A DNA stretch of 64,000 nt from Rosa chinensis (GCF_002994745.2 NC_037089.1:5029501-5093500), one strand, 5' to 3'. Numbered from the stretch's first letter, positions 22,301 to 34,848 are shown. Notes: generated from the sequence alone by a model not told the origin. A program made the numbers and translations.

Positions 22301-25300
22301 CTCCACCCCTCCATAGTTTTCAAATAATCTTTTATTTCTTTCCATCCAGACCACCCAAACTACAGCTAGCACCCCACAACCCCAAAGGGTTCTGGTCTTT
22401 TTACCTTTACCAAACGCTATGGGGTTTTCTCTTAGCAAGTCATTTCTCTCTAATGGAGTTGTCCAGTCCACTCTTGCTTCCCAAAATAATTTTTTCCATA
22501 AGAAATTAGCCACTTCACAATGCACGAAGACATGATCAGCACTTTCCCCTTGAGCTTTGCATAAAATGCACCAGTGAGGAGAAAAACAACTTCCTGGTCT
22601 TCTCCTTTGAAGAACATCACATGTATTTGTCTTCCCCAGTACCACAAGCCATCCCAAAATCTTCACCTTAGCAGGGACCTTGACCTTCCAAATAAACTTT
22701 GCAGGAGGAAAAATTGGATCTGATCCACCACTAATTAAGAAGCTAAGGAAAGATTTGCAAGAGAATTTGAATGTAGTTCAATTTTCTTGGAATGCTTCAA
22801 CAACATCAGGAATAGTAAATGCATATAAAATGTAGAAAATGAAATTTTAAAAACATTCTCATACTGGTTCTTATAAGCAGGAACCTTATATAAGCCAAGC
22901 ATAATTATTACATGTGTGATATAGGACAAAGGTAACCCCCTGTTTTATAGAAATTTGATTTTCAACTTGGTGATCCTTAGATTACACATTGCCAAAACAT
23001 AGCTTTTGCTACTAGTAGATTGGATGAGGAAGTTCAAAGGTTAACTTTAGTGTGAAATTAGTAATTCTAACAGTTACTATATTTTGTAGGGTGGTGAAGG
23101 TGACTGCTTTTATGTTGTTGGCAGTGGAGAATTTGAGGTGTCGGCAACCCAGGTTTCAAATATATCTTCTTCTGACTGTGCTTCATTTGGATATTTAATT
23201 CATGACGTCCAACAATTTGTGCTGACTGGATACAATTGTGACAGGAAGAAAAGAATGGAGAGGTTCCGAGGGTTTTGCAACGATATACAGCTGACAAACT
23301 GTCATCCTTTGGAGAACTAGCACTAATGTGAGTCAATTATTCCTATTTTTCTTTAATCTGTTAATGAATAAGCTGAAAACTATCACAGCTTCTGTAAATT
23401 TACAATATGTTTTACACACGTGATGTAGAAATGAACAGGTCTGGGAATTTATGGTTTCACACTCCTACGTGTGCTTTTGTCTCTTTTATTTTTCATCTTT
23501 TTAGTTATGGTGCCTGAGAAAATGGGACACAATAGCTTGATGGATTGGATTTTGGCTTGTCTTAATCTTTGTAATTCACCCTATCATACTGCAGGTATAA
23601 CAAACCACTCCAGGCATCCGTTCGTGCTGTCACCACTGGAACTCTCTGGGCTTTAAGAAGAGAAGACTTTCGTGGAATTCTAATGTCAGAGTTTTCTAAT
23701 TTGTCATATTTGAAGTTGCTTCGATCAGTGGATCTTTTATCCAGGTTGACAATATTACAGCTCAGCCATATTGCTGATTCTCTTTCTGAGGTTTCATTCT
23801 CAGATGGGCAAACAATTGTCAATGAGGTATGCTTTGCTTCGTTGAGGATATCCATTTACTCTGTTGTCCTTATCTTACAGATACTTATCGTTTATTTGCA
23901 GAATGAAGGCCTATTGGCATTGTACATTATCCAGAAGGGAAAAGTGAGGATTACAGTTGACGCAAGTTCAGTTAGCAATCCAGTTGTCTGCAGTCTCATG
24001 TCTGACAATCAAAAACAAGGTGATAATCCTCAGAGCGGTAAAGAGATCATAGTGGAGAAGACAGAGGGAAGCTACTTTGGCGAATGGACACTTCTCGGGG
24101 AACATATTGATTTGTTTAATGCAGTTGCTGTGGGGGATGTTGTTTGTGCTGTTTTGACAAAGGAAAAATTTGATTCAGTCATTGGCCCAATGACAAAGCT
24201 TACTCAGGATGATCAGAAGTATGTTGTATTCTCAGAAAGTCTCAGTTCATAAGTTTTAGATCAAACTTTTATTTTGAACTCCGTGGTTAACTTTGGAGCT
24301 CTCTGATGACAAATCAATTTTCAATTATAATCCTTCATGTTGTATTTGATAACTCAAGACTGTAGCTTAGCTCTGTTACTATTCATTGATGGAATCTTCT
24401 ATCCCTTGTTGTACAGATCAAGGGATCAATCTTCGGAAACTTTAATGGAATCTGTTAAAAGTATTGATATCTCTGCTCTTACTAAAGTTCAGCTTGCTGA
24501 TATGGTATGGTATACAGTGTCCACTTGCGGTCATATTTCCAAAAGTAAATTTGTACTCGTATCATCTAAATGGACGTTATGTCTTTCTTGTTCAGGAGTG
24601 GAGAAAATGTCTGTATTCTACTGACTGCAGTGAGATTGGGCTTGTTCTTTTAAGAGATCCAGGTTGGTTTTCTTTTTTTAATCTCATTTTTTTGTTACCT
24701 GGTCTTCTACCTACTTGATGGAAGTGGTTCATGTTAAACTGGGATTTCTTTTTCCTTTTTCGGGTGGGGGAGATCATTACTAACCCATTTATTTGGTGAA
24801 CAGTTTCTGTGCCCTTTTTTACTTGGCCATGCAGTTTCTATGCCCTTTGTTAAAGAGAAACAAAGTTGTTTTTGGTTAGAAAAAGAGAAAGAAAGTTGAT
24901 TGCATGTACTACACTGAATTAGATGCAATAGTTTTCAGATGAGTTTATTTCTCTATGAGCAGTGCGTAAACTGATGAATATACGTCTTGTTGACATTGAT
25001 TGCCTATCAGAAAATTTGCTTAGTTTGAAAAGGTTTTCAAAGAAGAAGGTCAGAAAGCTTGGAAAGGAAGCTCAAGTATTAAAAGAGAAGGATCTAATCA
25101 AGAGCATAAGCCCTTCAGCTTGTGTGCCACAGGTTCTATCCACTTGTGTTGATCAGACACATGCTGCAATACTGCTCAATACATGCATTGCTTGTCCATT
25201 GGCCTCGATACTTCGCACGCCCCTTGATGAACCATCTGCCCAATTTTGTACAGCCTCTCTAATTACTGCTTTGGAGGATCTCCACAAGGTCTGCTGTCTG

Positions 25301-26518
25301 CAAGTAGCTTATTTCCTCCACTGTTTTTCTTTAACTCTTGATTTTGCTCGTAACATCTCTCTTCTGCATCTTTGCCCTTTTCTGTTTTACTTTTGAATTT
25401 CAGAATGACGTTCTCTACAGAGGCTTGTCTCCTGATGCATTAATGTTGGACCACAAGGGACATTTACAGGTAGGTGTACTGCTTTTTAGTCTAAATTTGT
25501 TGATAGTATCTGGATTAAAGCTGGAGATTGATGGAGAGAATTGGATGAGATTATCGTTAACTACCACCTTTTTCCTTTATTGTAGGTTGTAGACTTCAGA
25601 TTTGGGAAAAAGTTGTCTGGCCAAAGAACATATACAATTTGTGGAATGGCAGACTTTTTAGCTCCAGAGGTAGTTCAGGGAATAGGCCATGGTTTCCCAG
25701 CTGACTGGTAATTATGTAACTTGGATGATGCATGCCATGTTTATCCTAGAACTTAAGTATTCCATAAATTGATGCATAAAGGCTTGAAAGGAAAATATGA
25801 GACGTATTGTGCAGAAAGTAAATAAATTCAGATCAGTTTGTATAGTCAGCAGTGAAATTGGGAAGATTTACAGAGGGCATATTCATATACTCAAAAAATT
25901 AGTGTTCGACTCGTGTGCAAGTATGATAATATATTCTTGCTATTAACTGTAACTAGTTTTGTTGATTAAGATTTATGGGAAAATTTTTAGAACAAGAAGC
26001 TAGAAGCAAATTTGTTTGGATATTTCAGGTGGGCATTGGGAGTCTTGATATATTTCATGTTACAAGGTGAATTGCCTTTTGGGTCATGGAGAGAAAGTGA
26101 GCTTGATATCTTTGCAAAGATTGCGAAGGGACAGCTTAAACTTCCTCAAACTTTCAGCCCTGGAGTTGTTGATCTCATTACCAAGGTATTGCAGAAATCT
26201 TTGGGTCATCTCTCCTATATAAATATATAATATATCGTTCACATTCTTACTCCTAATTAATAATGTGTTCAGTTACTTGAGGTTGATGAAAACACCAGAC
26301 TAGGAAGCCAAGGTTGTGATTCTGTTAAAAGTCATCCCTGGTTCGATGGTATTGATTGGAAAGGGATTAGAGACTCCAGTTTTCCTGTTCCTCAGGAGAT
26401 CACCTCTCGCATAGCTCAACATTTGGAAAGTCACTCAGACGAGTATAGTGCTCCTCAAGGTTCTCCGTCACACAATGAAGAAGAACTTGACATTCCGGAA
26501 TGGTTTGATGACTGGTAG
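19344..26518 (+). CDS. PP2C phosphatase / cyclic-nucleotide-binding / kinase-like fusion protein (At2g20050 type, plant PKG)
   Basis: Fifteen exons: 19344-20384, 21201-21332, 21413-21643, 21760-21885, 23090-23152, 23245-23327, 23595-23826, 23902-24218, 24417-24504, 24596-24662, 24963-25288, 25404-25469, 25586-25707, 26029-26185 and 26273-26518. They give 1,098 codons with all phases agreeing. The N-terminus MGCVYSRVC fits N-myristoylation and acylation. The PP2C domain (about 90-440) has [32 protein letters not shown] and LASDGVFEF. Two CNB domains follow: the first keeps [18 protein letters not shown], the second is degenerate (FGEWTLLG). The C-terminal AGC-like kinase domain has SLKRF, LAPEVV and [11 protein letters not shown], but [11 protein letters not shown] replaces HRD and DFRFG replaces DFG. 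The rice homologue has been reported as a cGMP-dependent kinase in gibberellin signalling, so inactivity should not be assumed. It probably acts at membranes. Confidence 0.95.
22028..22735 (-). mobile_element. 5'-truncated LINE fragment in intron 4 of the PP2C-kinase gene
   Basis: Antisense to the host gene. A minus-strand frame (22666-22181) reads [34 protein letters not shown] and FLWKKLF, the zinc-binding region found at the C-terminus of plant LINE reverse transcriptases (zf-RVT). The homology extends upstream to about 22735. A poly-T on the plus strand at 22028-22038 is the poly-A tail. RT and endonuclease parts are missing, so it is immobile. The right boundary is approximate and no target-site duplication was found. 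Confidence 0.85.
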
Positions 26519-28636
26519 AAGGATGAAAATGTACAGGATTTTCAACCTTAGTAAAACAATATCGAGGTGGGGCATCTCTTTTCTGCTGTGAGATTGACTC
26601 ATGGTTTTGCTGAACAATGAGAACCGCGGTCCCATTATACTTGACTTGATTTACATGTGATATTTCACAGGCTCCGCTTCTAATTAGCCATTGTTGAGGT
26701 CAGTGAATAGATTTCTTTTCTTTATTTATTTTTTCTTTTCCTTTTTTTGGATGCAAGTCCCCCTTCTGTAAATACATATATGTGTAAATAAATGAAGATC
26801 CTTCAATGCAATCATAGATTTCACGTTGCTTGTGTAATAGCAGCATTGAATTCTTATATCGTTTATTCAAAAGTAGTTTGTTTCTGATTTCCGAGCAGAA
26901 ATTTTGAGTTTTGTAAAATTGGGCTCTCATTACCAACTGGTGGTCTATTACATCCAAAACTCCGAATAGCGATCTTCTTCTCCTCCGACATAGAGCATCA
27001 TGTCTGAGCTAGTTATAGTCGAAGACTATACAGCAAGAGTCTTCAACTACATGAAGTGCCAATGGTGAAAATAACATTACGGCCGTTACATTATTGACAA
27101 ATGTTGTTTCATCGAGGGGCCGTTGCAGTTTTTGGACCTTAAAGAGGGGACCTTGCCACTTTGCCCACTTCTAACTGTGTGCCGGGGGGCTTTTTGGATT
27201 ATATAAGGCCTCGTTTGTTTTGCGGATTTAAGGACTTGAGAAAGGAAAGTTATTCATTTCCTTTGTTTGGTAACCACAAAGTCCGGAAATGCTTTCCTGA
27301 CATAGGGGAAAGTTGAGGGTAAACTCATTCCACTCAAACTTCATGGGATTGAGTTTCCCATCCCATTTCCCAACATTAATTGCAATAATTTTGGACAATA
27401 ATACCCCTGCATTAATTGCTTGAGTACTCTTGGTAGTGTTGAAAATTCATTATAGATTGTTTTTATTTTAAAATAGAAGGGTATTATTGAAACATTGATA
27501 TATTTTTACTTTCCTTTCCTGCACCAACCAAACATCGGAAGGGAAATCAAATGGTCTTTCCTGGATGCTTTCCTTGCTTTATCAAACACAGGAAATGAAA
27601 TCTGACAGGAACTTTGGTTTTCCTTCTCCACGGGAAAAACAAGGGAATTGATTTCCCTTCCGTGAACCAAACGAGGCCTAAGGGTTTGAGAGTCAAAAAG
27701 AAAGAGGAGGAGGACGGAGGTATTTGATTCTTGACGGTGTTTCCGTGGCTCGAGGGTTGGTAAACAAGGCCAAAGCAGGTGTTAGGTTTAATTAATTGAA
27801 CAAGATCAATGTACTGATAAGTTACTTAAACTTGACACAGGGCTCATAGATCGAGTCCACTAGAATTAATTATATCTTTAAGACTAGCTTATGAATTATA
27901 ATAAAACCAAACATATATACATAATTATGAGGCATCGAGCAGACAACTCGTAAAGACAAAAAAAAAACTAGAACTTATTTAACATAAAACATGTAAAGAT
28001 GATTCATAGGTGGTTTCCTTGAAGACAAACAAAGCAGGCTCAGCTCTTGCGTCAATTTTTCATACAATAATATACAGCCTTGCAGTGATAAAAATATATA
28101 TTACAACTCTTGCGCCAGCGATTGAGACAGGTTTAGAATCTTGTTTGAGGCTCATCGTATTATATTTACAATCATGGCTGACTTATAAAAGAAATAACAA
28201 ACTTTCAGGGATTCTGAATTTCACCAGAAAACAACTACAGACTGACGATAACCTCGATTCCGTTTTCGTATTAGTTCGATGCTTTCGAAGAGATTAAGAT
28301 ATTTCATAATCAAAGTCATTTATAGAATAAAATGAATTAGCATGATTTATTTCATGGAGACCAAAGTGGCAATCAATTTCTTGTTGCCTAATTAATGAAG
28401 TTCCTTTCTTGGCAAGGAAGCTAAAGCAAAGCATATTTGAAAGTTTGATGAGAATGATACTGCAATCACGCAATGTATAAAAAAAACAGTTTGTGACCAA
28501 GGAATCCATAGATTAAAACAAACAGTGTTCGAGGGTGTGCCTGTTCCCTCTCTGAAGTTATAAACAAAACTAGCTAGTACCTAAAATCTATGAACTAATG
28601 ATTGCTTCCATAAACAGAACATGTATGATGTAGCAA
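26519..28636. other. Convergent intergenic region between the PP2C-kinase and ATL genes
   Basis: 3' flanks of two convergent genes. Apart from a PIF/Harbinger-type MITE (27207-27678) I see no gene. Likely 3' UTR sequence follows 26518 for roughly 300 bases (AATAAA-like ATAAATAAATGAAG near 26785). Confidence 0.55.
27207..27678. mobile_element. PIF/Harbinger (Tourist-like) MITE, 472 bp, TSD TAA
   Basis: The terminal inverted repeats begin GGCCTCGTTTG on the left and end CAAACGAGGCC on the right. Both ends are flanked by TAA (27204-27206 and 27679-27681), the three-base TWA target typical of PIF/Harbinger. The interior has no coding capacity. Confidence 0.88.
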
Positions 28637-29971
28637 TTACACATTTGAAGAATGTTGAGGCTGTTCAGACCTTTTCTCTCTATTGGCAAACCATTGGACT
28701 GTTCTTCTGGCAATCGGCAACCAAAGCCGCCTCATTCTTTCCTCTTTCACATTGTTACCAAGCAATGAAGGCTCTTTGGTTCTGTTCTTGATACCCCAGT
28801 TTCCAAATCTCGAAAGAGCAGTGATTTCTGACATTGATCTCTTCTCACCTTGATTCATAGAACTCGAGGCATGAGTTGGTAGGGTTGAAGCTGCTAAAGT
28901 AGTACTGTTTTTGTTCATTGTGCTGCTGACTTTGTTTTCGAACAATCTCTTCATCTCCATCTCCTCCCTAATCTTCATAATCTCATCATTTCCTGTCGCT
29001 TCCTTCGGCGAAAACTGCTCGTTGTTTAAACGAGCTGATGTGGAGAATCTACTGCTTGACATTGTATTAAGCATCTCCGAGTTCAAGAAAATGAGGTCCG
29101 AGGAACTCAGATTACTCCATCTGTTCTGGAACACAAAATCAGACACAACAATTTTGTGCTTGTGTCTGTGCAGGACCTTGTCATCATCATCATCCTCCTT
29201 GAGAATCCCAGCTTCTTCTTGGATCAACAGTTCCTCTCCTTTATCAACGCCCTTCTCCATTTTCCGAAAGCTACTTCCCACACTGAACCTTGAAGAGCCG
29301 CGGTGGTCTTCCTCTCTCTGAACAAAGAGCTCAATGTTTGAGTCTTCTCGCCGCTCTGATTGGCTATCCCACAAGACTCTCATACTGTTGGAGTATGCAA
29401 TGAACGTGAGGTCCTCAGAACTGACCTTGTGCCTGCAAAGAGGACAGCTGGAGTGCTTCTCAAGCCAGTGATCGATGCAATCAATGTGGAAAGCATGCTT
29501 GCACTTGGGAAGCAATCTGAGGACTTCGATGTCTTCAAATTTTGATAGGCAGACTGCACATTCTAGCCCTTCCTTTGACCCTTTAAGATTAGAGAATCTG
29601 AAAAAGGGAAGTGCCTCAATCACTGTCTTGTCAATACCAGAAAACCGAGAGCTTGTGCCGATACGCCCCCCTTCCAAGTGATGGTTGCCATGAACAGAAA
29701 CTCTTCTATGGCAGAACTTGGCATACACTAACAGAACAAAAGTCAGAGCAAACATGAGGGCTAAAATACCTATAACCACAGCAACACTTGGTTGAAAATT
29801 AGATTGATCTGTTTCAGAATCATAACCGCCTACAGATTGTGCTTCAGCATCCATGAATGGCACAGAAATAAAGAGAAGCAAAACAATCAAGCTCGAACGA
29901 AACATTGGAAAGAAATAATCTTGAAACTGACCCAAGATTCTAATCATCCTTCCCAAGCATTCTGTAAGCAC
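28637..29971 (-). CDS. ATL42: ATL-type RING-H2 E3 ubiquitin ligase (ATL42/ATL12-like)
   Basis: A single-exon gene of 444 codons. ATL proteins are membrane-anchored E3 ligases transferring ubiquitin from E2 to target proteins. Visible order: a hydrophobic signal-like N-terminus, a transmembrane segment about 63-87 (VAVVIGILALMFALTFVLLV), the GLD box at 112-126 (GIDKTVIEALPFFRF), then a canonical RING-H2 at 138-179 with ligands C138, C141, C157, H159, H162, C165, C176 and C179 and the ATL-typical Pro before C157 plus Trp169. The long Ser/Arg-rich C-terminus is typical of the ATL12/13/42 branch. A start at Met23 (position 29905) would give a cleaner signal peptide and is equally possible. NINJA lies upstream on the same strand; this pairing matches At4g28890/At4g28910 from memory. 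Confidence 0.88.
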   Translation of the reverse strand: MLTECLGRMIRILGQFQDYFFPMFRSSLIVLLLFISVPFMDAEAQSVGGYDSETDQSNFQPSVAVVIGILALMFALTFVLLVYAKFCHRRVSVHGNHHLEGGRIGTSSRFSGIDKTVIEALPFFRFSNLKGSKEGLECAVCLSKFEDIEVLRLLPKCKHAFHIDCIDHWLEKHSSCPLCRHKVSSEDLTFIAYSNSMRVLWDSQSERREDSNIELFVQREEDHRGSSRFSVGSSFRKMEKGVDKGEELLIQEEAGILKEDDDDDKVLHRHKHKIVVSDFVFQNRWSNLSSSDLIFLNSEMLNTMSSSRFSTSARLNNEQFSPKEATGNDEIMKIREEMEMKRLFENKVSSTMNKNSTTLAASTLPTHASSSMNQGEKRSMSEITALSRFGNWGIKNRTKEPSLLGNNVKEERMRRLWLPIARRTVQWFANREKRSEQPQHSSNV

Positions 29972-30079
29972 AAAAGGTTTTTCAGCACATATTCATGCCT
30001 ATATGTGCTCTTAAAAAATTTGAAGTATAGGGAAAAGGGTGAGATGGGTTTGTTTTAATGTCTATTCTTCCTGAAAGGG

Positions 30080-30131
<52 letters not shown>

Positions 30132-31618
30132 ATCCGATTGTTGACTTACGATCAGTTTTCTTGGTTTCTTCTTAGGCAGCTTCTGGTGTGTCCTCATTTG
30201 ATTAAATCAATTTTATATAAATTCAGTGTCTATACGTTAATATAGATACTTGAGAAGTGACGATAAGGTGGGGAGAAGGATTAATTTCATGTAGACAATG
30301 TTTGGCTTCTTATGGTAGGCTAATGGGCATTGCTTGCTTAATGATCCTGCAATATATTATTAGTATCACATGCAACATGATATCATAGTGATTTAAAATT
30401 TCAATCATTCATTAAGAAACCATTAAAGTAATGAAGTTGAAACGTGGTTTTAGAGGTAGAAAACTTCGTTAGAGCTTTTCACAGGTAATGTTTGTCCCCA
30501 ATGTGTTCCGGGTTGAGTGTGGTGTTGGATTAGGTCGTCTTCCCAACATTGTGATTTGACCGAATTTACAGAGATTATTAAGATTTTTAGTGGCAAATGA
30601 AAGTCAAAATTATAGGTAGCGTATGGTGCATGCTGCATGCATTAGCAAATACAGCTAAGAAAGTCAAGATGATCGAGTTGGATTGAGGGATTTGGTTTAG
30701 GTGATCTCATTGCACAGGACAGCATTTTAGCCATAAAATTAACTTGGCTCCAACCAGTAATATTCAGACCTGAAAAGTACATATAACCAACCCTGAATTT
30801 GATAAGCACTTCCATTGAGTTGAAAATTGGGTTACTGTCTCATTAGTGTTCCATGGAACTGAACCAACTTCTCGAAGGGAAAAGCAAACCCTAAGATGTT
30901 TTTATATTTTATTTTTGGTTCGAAGATGAGGTGCCTCATATATTCTGTCAAAGATTCAGGTTTTTTACATTACCCATTTGGGAAAGTGAAGCTGTATCAC
31001 ATATAACAAATCTGCAAGCGTTTCAAGGACTGCACATGGAGGATGATGAGGCAGTAGGAAAATGCAAGAGTTAAATGACAGCGGCATGGCAGATAGTACG
31101 GAGACTAAAGAATAAGATAATGAAAATGAACCCCCCAAACCCAAACCACAACCATATTCTTTAAGCTTCTTATATTTTGACAATGAGATTCTCCATTTGT
31201 GGGATTATTCAAGGCCTGCTCTATACGCCACAAGAACACATCCAATGCACTTGGTAACAATATTCAATAAAAACCACTTGATAAGAATCGATAATCTTTG
31301 CAGGAAATATACAAGTTGTTGGTACCATAAGATTATATACTAGATACACTGACAGTTGCATACCGCTTGAATCCAGAGAGTTCATGATTTCTTGCAAGAT
31401 CATTTTGAAATTCAGAAGCAATTTATGTGGAAAGTAATGACACCTTGCTCAAGAACTACTAGAATGGAACTGAAATGTAAGGCCTTACTATCACAATAGA
31501 TTGATAGAAGAAGGTTATCACTACAGAAGTAAAGAGATGAGCATAAAAAACCGTTGCCAGGTTTTCCTGGCCAAGTGTAACTTATTAGTCTAGTTAAGCG
31601 TAAACATACTGCACAGAA
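29972..31618. promoter_or_regulatory. ATL promoter region and NINJA 3' flank
   Basis: 1.6 kb between two minus-strand genes. It includes a TA microsatellite (30083-30129) about 110 bases upstream of the ATL start. No other gene is supported. Confidence 0.55.
30083..30129. repeat. (TA)n microsatellite
   Basis: About 23 TA units without interruption, in the likely core promoter or leader of the ATL gene. Confidence 0.97.
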
Positions 31619-33259
31619 TCAGCTCTGAGCAGAGGCAGCAGGATTGCCATTTGGGACTGTCGCCAAACCTGTGCCGCTATCTGGATTAGAAGGCTCTTCA
31701 CTTGCATGCCGAACAAAATCATCAGGGGACATGTGGGAACCGTGGCAAGCACAAACTATTTTGATTTGGTTTGCGCTGTATCTGTAAGTGACGCCAGAAA
31801 TCGTCCTACCATTGGGGCCTGGACCTTTGGTAGAAACCCATGGTAGATTTGGGCGGGAACCAGAACCCCCAAATTTTATGTCCGCAGCAATTCCTGGTTT
31901 TATAGCTGAAAAATCAAGAGAGAAATCCTCTGCCATTGAGCGATCAGGTGCATCTTTTGTCCTTGGGTTCGTGCTGCTTACTTTCATGTCTTCTTCTGCT
32001 TGAGAAGAGGAGCCCTCTTCAGTGACATGCTGTTTTCCATCACCTTTTGCCCGTTCTAATCTCCCATCATACTGTGCAGCCTCAGATGTATTATGCGAAA
32101 TTACTTGCATCACAGCTACATCAATACAAGAAGCATAATAAATTAGTTTTCAACCATCACCACTGAAAAGTGAAAGCAATAGTCAAGGACAGAGGAATGC
32201 TCCTGGGTACTGGGTACCTATACAATATGTATACAGGACACCTAAAATTTTCAGTCCACAGTTACCTGGGTTTGGTGGATTTCTGCCAGCATAGTGAAAC
32301 TGCTGAGTATGAGGACCCCAAGAATTATCCTTATCCAATACTGGAAGCTGGACAGGTGAATAGCCAAACATAACTGGCAAGTTTCCAGGATTCATGGGTT
32401 GAGTCCCTGACCGTTCACTATTTGCAATAGGCATCACCTGCATCATTCCAGGAATCAGATGGCCTGATGTGCTGGGTGGACCAACAGGGTTAGAATCCTT
32501 CGGGAGAGAGTAGGGCATATTCATCATGTTTACTGATTGCACAGAAAATGGACTGCCATACGCCATGTTCCCAACCTTGTAATCATTTTCTGATGAAATA
32601 TTAAACCTCTTCTGCCCATTTGGATCCACATTACTTGAATCAGCAAACCTGCGAAGCTCTTTTTGAGCATCAGAAGAGTCACCAGATCCAACAAATCGTT
32701 TAGAGCCATCGTCATGTTGGGATATCAGCCTTGAGGCTGAGCCCTCTACTTCAGAATCTGCCACGTCTTCATTTTCAGCAGTAGAGCCATCTTCTGTTAT
32801 GGAAATATGGGATGCTCTTGTCTTGTCATGCATATCAGTGTAATGAGCTTCTCTCTCATGCTTCTTCTGTTGGTTCATCTCTTCAAACAAAGTCTTGCGT
32901 TTATTACCAGCATCTGTTTGTCTTTCCTCTATTTCATCAGGCTTGTTATTCTTTGCAGCCCAGACTCCTCTCCCATTCAAGTTCATTGATGTGTCTGCAT
33001 CACCATTGGCCTTGGAGAGGTCATTAAAGAAGTTTTCCTTAGGTTTCACTGAATCACTTCTTTGAGAGCTACTACTTGACTCTTGCTTCTGAGCCCCTCC
33101 ATGAAGAAAGTCTTTAAAATCATCTGCTAGTTTGTTGTCTCTATCACCTTCTTCCGCTCTAGTATTTGAGGAGGCACCATTTTTACCCTTGGACTTCACA
33201 GAAGATCCCCCACCACAAGATAGACCCAAGCTAAGCTCAAGTCCACTCTCATCCTCCAT
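31619..33259 (-). CDS. NINJA: NINJA (novel interactor of JAZ), jasmonate co-repressor adaptor
   Basis: Two coding exons on the minus strand, 33259-32266 and 32115-31619, joined in phase (496 residues). NINJA links JAZ repressors to TOPLESS in the nucleus and keeps jasmonate genes off. The EAR motif LELSLGLS sits at residues 6-13, where TOPLESS binds. An acidic, Ser-rich middle with a KR-rich stretch near residue 120 fits the family B region. The C-terminal exon ends in the conserved JAZ-binding C domain (FGGSGSRPNLPWVSTKG, then ISGVTYRYSANQIKIVCACH). It is longer than the ~425-residue Arabidopsis protein. A 5' UTR intron is likely, with a donor-like AG|GTCTCT near 34322 on the minus strand and the leader exon up to about 34440. 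Confidence 0.95.
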
Positions 33260-33863
33260 TTTTTCTGAAAAATTATTTGAAGATTTCTCTTCTGTCCTGT
33301 ACTCTATGCAGGCTATACTTCACAGTATTGACACCAAAGCAACGGTTCTAAATAGTGAGTCCTGCAGAAAAGGCAATCTCATTACAGGATTCCGGTAATA
33401 GTAATGTTGAGAGCATCAGCCCTACTCCACTTCCCATACATAACAAAGACAAAGATCAGACAATGGCTTTTATCTCTGCTTCAGATTAGATCATTAGCCC
33501 GACAATCAAGTCCAAGCTTCAGAGTAGACTGAAGCCAGTAAACAGAACTTATTGATACTATATGAAACAAGAGCTGTTACAGAGGTCCTAGTCTAACATT
33601 TTCCACCCAGCTCCGGCAGATGGTGATTGCAGTCATTTCAGAACTATATATAATCACATAACTGACGAAAAACTCGAGAGGTCTTTTTGCCACAAACAAA
33701 GCAAGACATGCCTTCAGAACACAAACTAAACCAGTACATAAACGACAATTTACACAAACTTGTGCGATTAATTACATTCGCAATTTTACATTTTCGTGCA
33801 TAAAGTGCGAAAACCAAGACTGCAAACATTACATTTTCCATTATTTCTTGTCCCAGGAGACAA

Positions 33864-33897
<34 letters not shown>
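33864..33897. repeat. Compound (TA)n(CA)n microsatellite
   Basis: A TA run passes directly into a CA run on the plus strand, within the likely NINJA 5' UTR intron. Confidence 0.95.
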
Positions 33898-34543
33898 TCC
33901 AAGCAACTTACTTTAACAAACTACATACGGCTAATATGAGCTAAAACTAATCATTATGGGAAATAAAAACCATAAGTAGCATAAGACCCAATTTAGGGGA
34001 GAAACCCAGATCTGGTCATTATCATATTATGCCTGCTCTTTAAAACAGAATACAAAAACGATCGAACAAATACCCACCAAATTGAAAGACTGGAACTTTA
34101 ACATAAAATTCAGTAGATTGAACATGGAGTCAGATAAGATGGGATAATCAGCCAGTTACTGTGATTAGATCTTAATGAATAGAATTCCCAAATTTCACCA
34201 AAAAAAAATAATAATAATAATAAAATAAACTTGTAACAATTAGCTACAGATTTAAACAACAAAGCTGAAAACTTTGCAAGAGTATTGATAAGGAATACAA
34301 ATAAGGAAAGAGAAAGAGAGACCTGAATGCGAAGAAGAGAGATGATGGAAACCCCAATCAAGCTGGTTTAGTGGTTTCTACAGAGAGCAGTGAAGGAAGA
34401 GAGAGAGAGAGAAGCGACTTGTTCAATTTGGTACCAAAACCACCTCTTTAATTTTTTTTTTTTTCTCTCTCTCTCAATTTTTCGGGTTTATTTTTTGGCG
34501 CACGTGAATATCATGCAAAAAACACTAAAAAAGACAAAAATTT

Positions 34544-34848
34544 AACAGGTTAAAAACATGGCAAAATTTAATTCTTCGAATGTCAATTGTAATTAATTGT
34601 TGACACCAATCAATAATATCGTTTTCATCGATGGTACCACTTTTCATCAATTGTACAACTTCTTCGCAAAGTGGTACCATAAGTTCTCAAGTGATAATTA
34701 ATTTAACAGGTAAAAACAGGGCAAAATTTAACTCTTAGAGTGTCAATTGTAATTAATTGTTGACACCAATTAACAATATCGTTTTCATCGATGGTACCAC
34801 TTCTTCGCAAAGTGGTACCATAAGTTCTCAAGTGACAATTATTATATA
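34544..34848. repeat. Tandem duplication, two ~159 bp units
   Basis: Unit 1 starts TTAACAGGTTAAAAACA and unit 2 TTAACAGGTAAAAACAGG. Both contain the same GTCAATTGTAATTAATTG and CGATGGTACCACTT blocks and end GTACCATAAGTTCTCAAGTG. Unit 1 has a short extra segment (34641-34660) absent from unit 2. Each unit also carries an internal inverted pair, GGTACCACTT/AAGTGGTACC. Confidence 0.9.
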
